From assembly GCA_036504855.1 (NCBI GenBank), contig DASXUL010000074.1, forward strand, positions 1-53,805: DNA of 53,805 bases, written 5' to 3'. The translations under genes were made by a program, and so were the position numbers. Positions 24,846 to 32,530 of the stretch are shown here, one piece after another. The stretch comes from DASXUL01 sp036504855 (GTDB taxonomy: Bacteria; Armatimonadota; DTGP01; JAKQQT01). Below the pieces are notes generated by a model that was given only the letters and a program-made list of their open reading frames with translations, searched no databases and was not told the DNA's origin. The first letter of the stretch is position 1; the number at the start of each line of letters is the position of its first letter.

Positions 24846-25166
24846 TCAGCGGGGGGCGCCGAGGGTTTTCAGATACCGCGTTACGGCGTCGATTTCGGCG
24901 GAGTCCAGCCGTCCCTTCCAGGCGGGCATCGCGCCGCGTCCCTCCTGGATGACCTTGCGGAGCGCGGCGTAGGGCTGGGAGGCGGCCACATCCAGGCGGC
25001 GCGGCGCCGGCCCGCGGCGGCCGTTGGCGCCGTGGCAACCGGCGCAGTAGAGGGCGTAGACTTTCGCGCCGCTCGGCCGTCCGTCCGCGCCCTTTGTGGA
25101 AGGCGGCGCGCAGCCCGCCAGCGCTGCCATGGCGGCGGCCGACAGGCTCAGTATGCCGATGGACAT
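24846..25166 (-). CDS. Lipoprotein c-type cytochrome
   Basis: 106 residues. Lipobox LAGC (cysteine at about residue 18) after a short hydrophobic leader, then a single haem motif CAGCH (residues about 41-45) and a likely axial methionine in GAMPAWKGRLDSAEIDAVTRYLKTL. This is the normal class I mono-haem layout. It is anchored on the outer face of the membrane and is probably an electron carrier. It lies just upstream of the histidine kinase on the same strand, 22 bases before its start, so it may be cotranscribed. Confidence 0.88.
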   Translation of the reverse strand: MSIGILSLSAAAMAALAGCAPPSTKGADGRPSGAKVYALYCAGCHGANGRRGPAPRRLDVAASQPYAALRKVIQEGRGAMPAWKGRLDSAEIDAVTRYLKTLGAPR

Positions 25167-25227
25167 ACGGCCGCCCGGTATAAGACCCCCTGCTTTGCGT
25201 ACTACTTTGATAGCCGTAGTTTATACT

Positions 25228-27489
25228 TCAGCGGAGGGTCTTGACCAGCGTCAGCGCGTCCTCCAGGGATACGCGGCCGTCGGCATTGAGGTCGCCGTTA
25301 TAGCGTTGGGCGGGGGTTGGGGCGGCGAGGCCGCCGGCGATGCGGAGGATCTGCGCGCAATCGGCTGGGGTTACGGCGCCGTCCAGGTCCAGGTCCCCCG
25401 GCGCCAGGCCCGTGTGGTAGATGCGCGCGATGGCATCCGCGACCGGCGGCGCCAGGGAGAACCAGGCGGACGGCTGCCCGGTGCGGTACGCCTCAATGTT
25501 CACGCCCTCCAGCGGGGCGTCAATGCCCAGGTAGACATTTGCCACGTTCAGCGCGTCGTCGAACGCCTCTTTCGGCCCGAAAGGCCCGAACAGGCTGCCA
25601 TAGAATACGTCGTAGTAGTGGCGCAATGCATTGAAGCCCGGGTTGGCGGTGAGGCTCTCATCCGGCGCGGTCCTCAACAGCGGCATGGCGGAGAGGGCGG
25701 CATAGGGCGCGATGATCCCCTCGGGCTGCGGCGCGCCGCCGTTCGCTTCGATCGGGGGCGCGCCCAGGAGGCCCTTGTAGTCTCCCAGATTCGCCGGGTT
25801 CACGGCGGCGGTGAGCCCCCAGGAGTTTGGGCTGAAGGCGGCGTGAGTGGCGTATCCGTCCGCGGGAGCCTGTCCCGGCGCGTGGTCGATGCTGTACTGC
25901 CGGCTGGCGAGGCAGGCGGCCACGGAGTTGGCCCACCAGTCCACGGCGGGAACGGCGCCGCCGGCATCCTCCGGATGGTCCGCGCCGAGCCTGTTGAACG
26001 GGATGTACCCATGCGACTGGGTGTAGGTGAACAGGCTCCCGAAATACGAGTTCACCACGGGGTACGTCACGCTGTTTCCGCCCACATAGGAGCGGCGGAC
26101 CCGGGGGTATCCGTACCACGCCTTCAGGGCATCCGCGCTGTCAGGCTCGTTCCCAATGCCCAGCAAGCTGATGAGGAGGATCTCATCCGTTGGCCGGTCC
26201 CAGTTGCCCTGGTTCAGGTAGCCGGAGCCGGCGGGGATGGAGTACGAGTTGTCCTTCTCCGGCTGCCACGACATGCTGTAACGTTTCTGGCCGGACACCG
26301 TAATCCTGAAAGCAGACCATTGCACGTTCGCGGCCGCCCGCAGCGCCTTATCCCGCACCTCCGCGCCGAAGCGCTGGCCGGCGGCCAGCGCCCCTTCGAT
26401 GAGCAGCGCGCCGTCCGCGGTGCTCACCTCGCTGCCGGAAGCGCGGCGGAACCGTCCGTCCGCCCCGGCCGCCGCGAAATGGTACGGCAGGCCGCCGTAC
26501 TGCATGTCAACGCCTCCGGCCTGCATCTCCAGCACGGTGTCCAGGATGGCGTTCGCCTTGGCGCGCGCGGCCTCGGGGGTGACGGTCCACTCCTCCGAGG
26601 AGCCGTAGCGGCTGGCCTCAATGGCGAGGCACGTCAGCCCGAAGCCCGTAGCCCCAACGCTGCACACGGTGGAGTTGGTGTTGTCCGCCAGCATCGCGCG
26701 CCCGTTTGGGAAGCCGGTTGTGGCCGGCGTCGTCACGAGCATGGAGGATGCGTAGGCGCACGCCTGCGCCTCGGTTCGGTCCAGCAGTTCCGCATCGGTC
26801 AGCGCCGGCGGCTGCCCAGTGGAAACGTGGATGGAGGTGAACGTGGCGATGCCGGTGTTGGTTGGCGCGGCCGGGGCGTTCTGGATCTGCAAATAGCCGC
26901 CAACCGTTGAACCGGCGCATATGCCAGCCTGTGACCCGCCGGCGGGCAGGAACGGGCTGGTGATGCCGTCCACGCTGAGGATGAAGCCGTTCACGCCGCC
27001 CTGGCTCAAGTACTGCATCCGGAGCCGCACCGTTTGGCCGGACTGGTAGTCCGCCACGCCATGCAGGCGGAAGTTGTACGCCGGCAGAACGGATCCGGAG
27101 GCGGAGAAGCCCACCACCTCGTGAGCATCGGTATTCACCATGAACAGAGCGTCGCCGCATGGGCCGTTGATGCGAAGGCCCGCCTCCTTGCGCGGTGAGG
27201 TTGGGTCGCCGGTGAGCGTGACGTCGGCGGAGAGGTCGAACGTATCAGAGGGGCCGAAAGTCTGGTCGGCGACGCCGTCCGGCGAGAGTCGCCAGTCGTG
27301 GCGGTTGGCGTAACCGGTTGCGGCGCTCACGTTGCGGTCCGAGATCGACACGGAATCGGAGGTTTTGGTCACCGTGAGCGCTGAGGCCGGCACGTCGTTG
27401 AAGACGCGAGGGTGGAGGACGATCTGTTGCGCGGCGCCCGGCAGTCCAACTACGGCGGCGGCGAGGCCGGCCCAGAGGGCGCGCCTCAC
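25228..27489 (-). CDS. Secreted glucoamylase-fold (PF10091-like) protein with dockerin-like C-terminus
   Basis: 753 residues from GTG 27489, which overlaps the lacI stop (GTGA). Signal peptide (1-21), then a beta-sandwich laminin-G/ConA-like region (about 25-215). The (alpha/alpha) barrel part (about 225-680) shows TGFGLTCLAIEA, STADGALLIEGALAAGQRFG, WDRPTDEILLISLLGIG, PEGIIAPYAALSAMPLL, FGPFGPKEAFDD and VNIEAYRTGQPSAW. These line up with the Y-x-F-DAF...D-x-GP...IE-NYR-G pattern of the glucoamylase/GH144-type family acting on beta-1,2- or related glucans. The tail (about 695-753) has two dockerin-type calcium loops (DLDLDGAVTPAD, DLNADGRVSLED). A glucan-acting enzyme is likely; the substrate is not determinable here. 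Confidence 0.75.
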   Translation of the reverse strand: MRRALWAGLAAAVVGLPGAAQQIVLHPRVFNDVPASALTVTKTSDSVSISDRNVSAATGYANRHDWRLSPDGVADQTFGPSDTFDLSADVTLTGDPTSPRKEAGLRINGPCGDALFMVNTDAHEVVGFSASGSVLPAYNFRLHGVADYQSGQTVRLRMQYLSQGGVNGFILSVDGITSPFLPAGGSQAGICAGSTVGGYLQIQNAPAAPTNTGIATFTSIHVSTGQPPALTDAELLDRTEAQACAYASSMLVTTPATTGFPNGRAMLADNTNSTVCSVGATGFGLTCLAIEASRYGSSEEWTVTPEAARAKANAILDTVLEMQAGGVDMQYGGLPYHFAAAGADGRFRRASGSEVSTADGALLIEGALAAGQRFGAEVRDKALRAAANVQWSAFRITVSGQKRYSMSWQPEKDNSYSIPAGSGYLNQGNWDRPTDEILLISLLGIGNEPDSADALKAWYGYPRVRRSYVGGNSVTYPVVNSYFGSLFTYTQSHGYIPFNRLGADHPEDAGGAVPAVDWWANSVAACLASRQYSIDHAPGQAPADGYATHAAFSPNSWGLTAAVNPANLGDYKGLLGAPPIEANGGAPQPEGIIAPYAALSAMPLLRTAPDESLTANPGFNALRHYYDVFYGSLFGPFGPKEAFDDALNVANVYLGIDAPLEGVNIEAYRTGQPSAWFSLAPPVADAIARIYHTGLAPGDLDLDGAVTPADCAQILRIAGGLAAPTPAQRYNGDLNADGRVSLEDALTLVKTLR

Positions 27490-28523
27490 GCTTCACCTCT
27501 TCGCGCGCCGCAAGACTCTCTGATGACGAGGCGGGTGCGCAGCATGGCGCGCGTGGCGTCGGTGGAGCCGCTGATGATCTGCGCCGTCAAGATCTCCGCC
27601 GCCCGACGGCCGAGTTGGTAGATCGGCTGGTGCACGGTGGTGAGCGCGGGCTCCACGTGCTGGGCGAGCGGCACGTCGTCGAAGCCGACCACGGCGACAT
27701 CGTCCGGAACGCGAAGCCCCTCCCGTTTCAGAGCCTTCATCGCGCCCAGCGCCATCACGTCATTGGCGGCGAACAGGGCGGTCGGGCGAACGCCTCGGGC
27801 GAGGATGCGCTGCATGGCGTTGCGACCGCGCTGTTCCTCGAACTGCCCGCCGGCGATCAGCGCGGGGTCCTCGAAGATGCCGGCCTCCGCCAGCGCCGTT
27901 TGGTAGCCCGCAAGGCGGTCCCGCGCGTTGGCGGAGCCCTCCGGCCCTCCGATGAAGGCGATGCGCGTGTGTCCCAGACGCAGCAGGTGGCGCGTGGCCT
28001 CCTGGGCGCCGGACCGGTTATCGCAGTCCACGCTGTTAACGTCCGGGTCGGGCACGCTGTTGCTCACCACGACGAAGGGGATCTTGCTTTCGCGGCACTG
28101 GCGGATCGCCGGGTCGTTGACGCGGGTACCGATGAGGAGGACGCCGGCGGCGGCGGCCAGAGCGCCGCCCTTCCCCAGCGTATCGTGGTAGGCGCTTGCC
28201 GGCGCATCGCGGTTCGGCACGAACAACGCGATGCTCATCCCGTGGTCCGCCGCGGCGTCTACCGCCCCGCGGATGATCTCGGTGAAGTAGAACGACTCGA
28301 AGACGTGGGAGTTATAGGGGATCACGAGTCCGAGCGTGTTTGGGGGACGCCGCGTCACCAGGGATACGGCCTGGGGGTTCGGTCGGTAGCGGCCGGAGCG
28401 GGCGATCTCGAGGATCCGGTTGCGCGTGGCATCCGAGACCTTGTGCCGGTCCACGTCGTTAACAACGCGAGACACCGTAGCCACGGAGACGCCGGCCATC
28501 TGAGCGATCTCTCGCAGGGTCAT
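27486..28523 (-). CDS. LacI-family transcriptional regulator
   Basis: 345 residues, the standard length. N-terminal helix-turn-helix MTLREIAQMAGVSVATVSRVVNDVDRHKVSDATRNRILEIARSGRYRPN with hinge, then a periplasmic-binding-protein-like effector domain: LGLVIPYNSHVFESFYFTEIIRGA, FVVVSNSVPDPDVNSVDCDNRSGAQEATRHLLRLGHTRIAFIGGP and DVAVVGFDDVPLAQHVEPALTTVHQP. Start 28523 is behind GGGAGG. Two GTAAAC-type operators lie just upstream. The gene is coupled to the glucoamylase-fold gene, so it probably controls glycan use, including its own unit. Confidence 0.93.
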   Translation of the reverse strand: MTLREIAQMAGVSVATVSRVVNDVDRHKVSDATRNRILEIARSGRYRPNPQAVSLVTRRPPNTLGLVIPYNSHVFESFYFTEIIRGAVDAAADHGMSIALFVPNRDAPASAYHDTLGKGGALAAAAGVLLIGTRVNDPAIRQCRESKIPFVVVSNSVPDPDVNSVDCDNRSGAQEATRHLLRLGHTRIAFIGGPEGSANARDRLAGYQTALAEAGIFEDPALIAGGQFEEQRGRNAMQRILARGVRPTALFAANDVMALGAMKALKREGLRVPDDVAVVGFDDVPLAQHVEPALTTVHQPIYQLGRRAAEILTAQIISGSTDATRAMLRTRLVIRESCGARRGEA

Positions 28524-28586
28524 GAATGCCTCCCAAGGGGGACGGAGCCGGCGGGGCCGCGCCCCGGGTTGCGTTCCGTCCAACCA

Positions 28587-28602
28587 GGGTAAAAGTTTAC
28601 CC
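28587..28602. promoter_or_regulatory. LacI-type operator 1
   Basis: GGGTAAAAGTTTACCC: arms GGGTAAA and TTTACCC around a two-base centre. It lies directly downstream of the predicted minus-strand promoter of lacI (start expected near 28605), which fits autorepression. Confidence 0.7.
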
Positions 28603-28611
28603 TGTGGGTAC

Positions 28612-28642
28612 ATTGTAGAGGGCGGATGGGAAACGCCGTCAA
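28612..28642 (-). promoter_or_regulatory. Predicted promoter of lacI
   Basis: On the minus strand, TTGACG (28642-28637), 19-base spacer, TACAAT (28617-28612). The spacer is slightly long. It would drive lacI and the coupled glucoamylase-fold gene. Confidence 0.5.
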
Positions 28643-28653
28643 GGAGGCTGAGG

Positions 28654-28682
28654 TTGACGGGCTTGACGAGGGGTGCTACGAT
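28654..28682 (+). promoter_or_regulatory. Predicted promoter of the CBM/dockerin gene
   Basis: TTGACG (28654-28659), 17-base spacer, TACGAT (28677-28682). Operator 2 lies about 25 bases downstream of the expected start, where a bound repressor would block transcription. Confidence 0.55.
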
Positions 28683-28712
28683 GTGCATGAGAGGGTATTC
28701 CTGTCTCGATTT

Positions 28713-28728
28713 GGGTAAACGTTTAACC
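28713..28728. promoter_or_regulatory. LacI-type operator 2
   Basis: GGGTAAACGTTTAACC, with the AAACGTTT core usual for LacI-family sites. It lies between the plus-strand promoter and the start of the CBM/dockerin gene. Its centre is about 126 bases from operator 1, a spacing that would allow looping. Confidence 0.7.
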
Positions 28729-28814
28729 AGCGGGCCGCCCTGGCCCCGCGCGATGCCTGTGAGGTATGCGGCGCTCTGTGCACGTCAGCTTCGAGCGCCC
28801 GGAAGGATCCGGCC

Positions 28815-31610
28815 ATGATCAGTCGCGTGAAAGCCTTCTGTGCGGCCCTCGCCCTCGCGGCGCTGGCCGCCTCCCCGCGCGCTCAGACGGTGCGCGTGGA
28901 ATCCGAGAGTTTCGTCCCAGCCAACGGCGCCGCTACCGTCGGCTCCGGCCCCAACGCCACCGGCGTCGTCGGCGTGGATGGTCTGCGAGCCATCTCTCCG
29001 CCCGGCGCCCCGAAGGAAATCGGCTACTTCGACGCATGGGACTGGCTCGAGTACGACGTCACCATCCCGTCGGACGGAACCTACTCCATTGCCTTTCGCT
29101 ACTCGTCCAACCCAGGCGCGTCTGTTACCAACCTGCCGACACTTTTCACGTTCTACACATCGGGCCAGCAGCTCTACAGCAGCGACGCCACGCCAACAGG
29201 CAATTGGGACACGATGGTGGTTTACACGATGCCATCCAACGTGGCTCTGAAGGCCGGCGCCAACCGCTTCCGCCTCGCCATCCGTCCCGATACCGTCAGC
29301 GGTCCATCCATGAACATGGACTACCTGGAGTTCACCCGGGTGGGTGACTACCCGGCGCTGTCGGCGATCTCCGGAACCGTCACCGGCACGGTGGGCGCTG
29401 CCGCCACCCCGCTCTCCGGCGCCCTCGTGTACGTTGGGGCTGATTACCAGACGGCGCAGTACGTAACCCGAACGGACGCCGCCGGGCACTACACGCTGCA
29501 CGTGCCGGCAGGCTCCACGAATGTATCGGTGTTCGCTAACGGCTTTGGCGGCGCCTCCGCCAGCGTACCGGCGCCGGGCGCCCATGATTTCGCTCTGGCC
29601 CTCACCGGCAAATACGAGGCGGAGCTACTGGACGCCACCAACCCCGGCTTCCAGTTTGGGAACGGACTGCAGGCGCAGTACGCCACAACGATCCCCGGGC
29701 TTTCGAACAACGGTCAACTGGCGTTCATGGACTCGTCCCGCTATGCGGACTTCAACAGCATCTACGCGCCGGCGGATGGCGTGTACGACGTCTGGATCCA
29801 TTACGCCAACGGAGCGCCCAACACCGGTCACCTGAAGTGGCAGGCAAACGGCGGCATCAGCGCGACCTCCACCTATGCCCCTACCGCCTCCAGCACCGAC
29901 TACGCGGATTCGGCCAAGGTCCTCCTGGAATTGAAGCAGGGCGCCAACAAGCTGCACATGCTTTCGTTGGATCGCGTCGCCAACGCCTACGCCAATATCG
30001 ACTACCTGACGGTGGCCCCCACCACCCAGCCGTACGGCCGCTTCTCGCTGACGGTGAAGACCGGCGCCGGCGCGCCGATCGCCTTCGCCGCCGTCACCCT
30101 CACCGGAACCACGAACCTTGACAGCGTGACCGGCAGCACAGACGCCAACGGCGCCTTCACCGCCGTCCTCCGGCCCGACACCTATTCCGTGACGGTCGCC
30201 AAGGGCGGCAACACGGTGACCGATTCCGTGGCCATCGCCGCCGGCGCCTCGGTTTCGCGAGACTACACGCTGAATATCACAACGATCAGCGTGGAGGGCG
30301 AGGATTTCGTGGCCAGCGGTCCGAGATCGCCCGCGGCGGACATCGTCTCTCTGGGCGGGGCCTCGGGCGGCACGGTGATAGAGAACTTCACCGGCAAGGG
30401 CAACACGGATCTCGGACAGAGCAACTACAGTTGGGCGGAATGGGTCGTCAACGTGCCCGTTGGCCAGGCCGGCCTCTACCAGGTTTCCATCCATTACGCT
30501 ACCAGCGCGCCGGGAGGCGAGAACGCCCTGGACTTCTGGACCACCTCCACCCATCTGTATACGTTCAGCGTGGATGGCACCGCCAGCGCCGCCGACTATG
30601 CGGACTACGCCTACGCCACGCTGACGCCTCTGAAGGAAGGCCAGAACCGGTTCCGAATGACCATGGTCTCCGGCGGCCTGAACATCGACTACTTCACGTT
30701 CCAGAAGATCGATGCGGCCCCGGCGATGGTGGCGTTCACCGGAACGGTGACAGGCTCGGATGGCTCCGGGACAGGTCCCATCGCCAACGCGCTCGTGTAC
30801 GTGCCCAGCTTCATGGGGAACCTGACGGACGCCACGAACCTGGCGCTCACCAACGATGCGGGTCAGTACACGCTCAACGTACCCGTGAACAGCGGTTCGG
30901 TGGGCTACTACGATCTGGCCTTCAGCGCCAACGGCTATACGACGCAGACGTTCTCGCTTCAGAAGGCGCCCACCGTGAAGAACGTCGCGCTGAGCGTCAA
31001 CAACCCGGATGCCGTAACGCCGAAGGCGGAGCGCCTGGACTTCCTCACCTATGAAAACGTGACGCAGTCTGTCAACGGCCTCGGCGCTGGGACGCTCGCC
31101 ACTGCGTATGGGGAACTCAGCTTTGTCCAACCCAGTCCAGATACATGGGTAGAGCTGCTGGCCAGCGTACCGCGCGCCGGCGCCTATACGATCAGCGCCA
31201 ACCTCGGCAGTAACTGGCCGCCGGCCGATCAACCGGGCCACCTCATCATCACCGTCAACGGTTCGGCGCGGACAGCGTCCGTGGCCAAGACCGGTGACTA
31301 CGCCACTCACGTCACCGTGCCGCTTCTCACCAACGCCATCCTGAACGCCGGGCGCAACACCATCCGCGTTACCTTCCCCGATGCAGCGTTCAACATCTCG
31401 TACTTCGACCTGGTCCGCACCGGAGACGCCCCGGTTGCGGCGCCAACGGATATCAACGCCAGCGGGGTCACCGACATCGTGGATGCGGTGATCTACGCGC
31501 GTCGCCTCTCCGGCGCCGACCCGGCGACCGCTCCGGACGTCACCGGAGACGGGAAGTCGGACGCTGCGGACGTGATCCGCATCTTGAAGGTGGCTGGCGG
31601 GCTGAGTTGA
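28815..31610 (+). CDS. Secreted multi-CBM protein with dockerin-like C-terminus
   Basis: 931 residues. Signal peptide (1-24, AALALAALAASPRAQ). Four CBM6/35-like beta-sandwiches alternate with three carboxypeptidase-regulatory-like Ig domains: CBM about 25-178 (VESESF...DAWDWLEYDVTIPSDGTYSIAFRYS...NMDYLEF), Ig 183-258 (ISGTVTG), CBM 262-395, Ig 402-485, CBM 488-632, Ig 637-730, CBM 735-870. A dockerin-like tail (about 877-931) has two calcium-loop candidates (DINASGVTDIVD, DVTGDGKSDAAD). No catalytic domain is visible. It is probably a glycan-binding scaffold or surface protein, expressed from a LacI-operator-bearing promoter. SD GGAAGGA is well placed. Confidence 0.82.
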   Translation: MISRVKAFCAALALAALAASPRAQTVRVESESFVPANGAATVGSGPNATGVVGVDGLRAISPPGAPKEIGYFDAWDWLEYDVTIPSDGTYSIAFRYSSNPGASVTNLPTLFTFYTSGQQLYSSDATPTGNWDTMVVYTMPSNVALKAGANRFRLAIRPDTVSGPSMNMDYLEFTRVGDYPALSAISGTVTGTVGAAATPLSGALVYVGADYQTAQYVTRTDAAGHYTLHVPAGSTNVSVFANGFGGASASVPAPGAHDFALALTGKYEAELLDATNPGFQFGNGLQAQYATTIPGLSNNGQLAFMDSSRYADFNSIYAPADGVYDVWIHYANGAPNTGHLKWQANGGISATSTYAPTASSTDYADSAKVLLELKQGANKLHMLSLDRVANAYANIDYLTVAPTTQPYGRFSLTVKTGAGAPIAFAAVTLTGTTNLDSVTGSTDANGAFTAVLRPDTYSVTVAKGGNTVTDSVAIAAGASVSRDYTLNITTISVEGEDFVASGPRSPAADIVSLGGASGGTVIENFTGKGNTDLGQSNYSWAEWVVNVPVGQAGLYQVSIHYATSAPGGENALDFWTTSTHLYTFSVDGTASAADYADYAYATLTPLKEGQNRFRMTMVSGGLNIDYFTFQKIDAAPAMVAFTGTVTGSDGSGTGPIANALVYVPSFMGNLTDATNLALTNDAGQYTLNVPVNSGSVGYYDLAFSANGYTTQTFSLQKAPTVKNVALSVNNPDAVTPKAERLDFLTYENVTQSVNGLGAGTLATAYGELSFVQPSPDTWVELLASVPRAGAYTISANLGSNWPPADQPGHLIITVNGSARTASVAKTGDYATHVTVPLLTNAILNAGRNTIRVTFPDAAFNISYFDLVRTGDAPVAAPTDINASGVTDIVDAVIYARRLSGADPATAPDVTGDGKSDAADVIRILKVAGGLS

Positions 31611-31620
31611 CCGTTGCACC

Positions 31621-31652
31621 CCGGGCTCGGGGCGCAGCCGCCCCGAGCCCGG
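31621..31652 (+). terminator. 14-bp GC hairpin between dockerin and pseudopilin genes
   Basis: CCGGGCTCGGGGCG and CGCCCCGAGCCCGG with a four-base loop, ten bases after the stop at 31610 and 23 bases before the next start. No T-tract; it may attenuate rather than fully stop transcription. Confidence 0.5.
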
Positions 31653-31675
31653 CCGGCAGCCGTTTGGAGGGTAGT

Positions 31676-32458
31676 ATGGAACGCAGTAATCGTCGCGGCT
31701 TCACGCTGATTGAACTGCTGGTGGTGATCGCCATAATCGCGATCCTGGCCAGCATCCTGTTCCCGGTGTTCGCCAAGGCGCGCGCCCGTGCAACACAAAC
31801 CGCCTGCCTGAGCAACGAGAAACAGATCGGCATCGCCCTGATCTCCTACGCGCAGGACTACGATGACACCTTTCCCTCGAACCGGCTGAAGAACGCGACT
31901 GGATCGTGGGCCAACGGCGATCGGACGTGGAAAGACGCGTTGGACCCCTACATCAAGAGCAAGGACGTTTGGGTCTGTCCCGCCAACAAACACGCCTACG
32001 ATCCCTACAACGCCACCGGCAAGCCGGGCGACGAAACGGGCCGGTTCGCGCGGTCATACGCTTACAACGCGGAGATCTTCCACGTTAACGACGACTTCCT
32101 CGCCGTGGGGATGTCCAAGTTCAAGTCGCCCTCCGATACTATCTTGTTCACGGAATCGCGCATGCCGTTCTCTGACATGGGGCCGTACGGAGCGTTCGGC
32201 CCGGACTGGGCTATGAGCAACACCTCTTGGTCAGGCATTGTCCGCGCGGGCAGCGCCAGCGAGGGCGCCTTCTTCACTCACAACGGACGGATCAACTGCA
32301 TCTTCGCGGACACCCACGTCCGCGCGGTACGGTTCACAGAGACTCTGACCCCCAGCAACATGTGGGAGCCAAAGCCGTCCACGGAATCCGGCCACACGCA
32401 AGCCGACTACGATGGCTTCGCGCGCAACACATCGATACTCAAAGAGTACACGCAATAA
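31676..32458 (+). CDS. Prepilin-type (pseudopilin) secreted protein
   Basis: 260 residues from ATG 31676 behind TTGGAGGG. Leader MERSNRRG with cleavage before FTLIELLVVIAIIAILASILFPVFA (about 9-33), then KARARATQTACLSNEKQIGIALISYAQDYDDTFP, the family stretch of DUF1559-like pseudopilins. The C-terminal part carries HNGRINCIFADTHVRAVRFTE, a variant (DTH for DGH) of the H-x9-DG signature. The gene lies between the CBM/dockerin gene and the GH94 gene in the same orientation. Such proteins are often found in polysaccharide loci of these phyla and may aid export or surface display; that role is inference. Confidence 0.9.
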   Translation: MERSNRRGFTLIELLVVIAIIAILASILFPVFAKARARATQTACLSNEKQIGIALISYAQDYDDTFPSNRLKNATGSWANGDRTWKDALDPYIKSKDVWVCPANKHAYDPYNATGKPGDETGRFARSYAYNAEIFHVNDDFLAVGMSKFKSPSDTILFTESRMPFSDMGPYGAFGPDWAMSNTSWSGIVRAGSASEGAFFTHNGRINCIFADTHVRAVRFTETLTPSNMWEPKPSTESGHTQADYDGFARNTSILKEYTQ

Positions 32459-32471
32459 CTTGTTCGCCGGG

Positions 32472-32501
32472 GGGGGGCCTCGCCCAGTTCGGCGGCCCCC
32501 C
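32472..32501. terminator. G/C hairpin between pseudopilin and GH94 genes
   Basis: GGGGGGCC and GGCCCCCC pair across a 14-base loop, just after the stop at 32458. No T-tract. It may reduce read-through into the GH94 gene. Confidence 0.4.
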
Positions 32502-32530
32502 TGCCGGCACACTCATGTGAGGAACCCGCC

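Noticed and set aside
29625..31619. 664-codon minus-strand frame opposite the multi-CBM gene
   Set aside because: No recognisable domain. The plus-strand frame has leader, CBM and dockerin features and a good ribosome-binding site.
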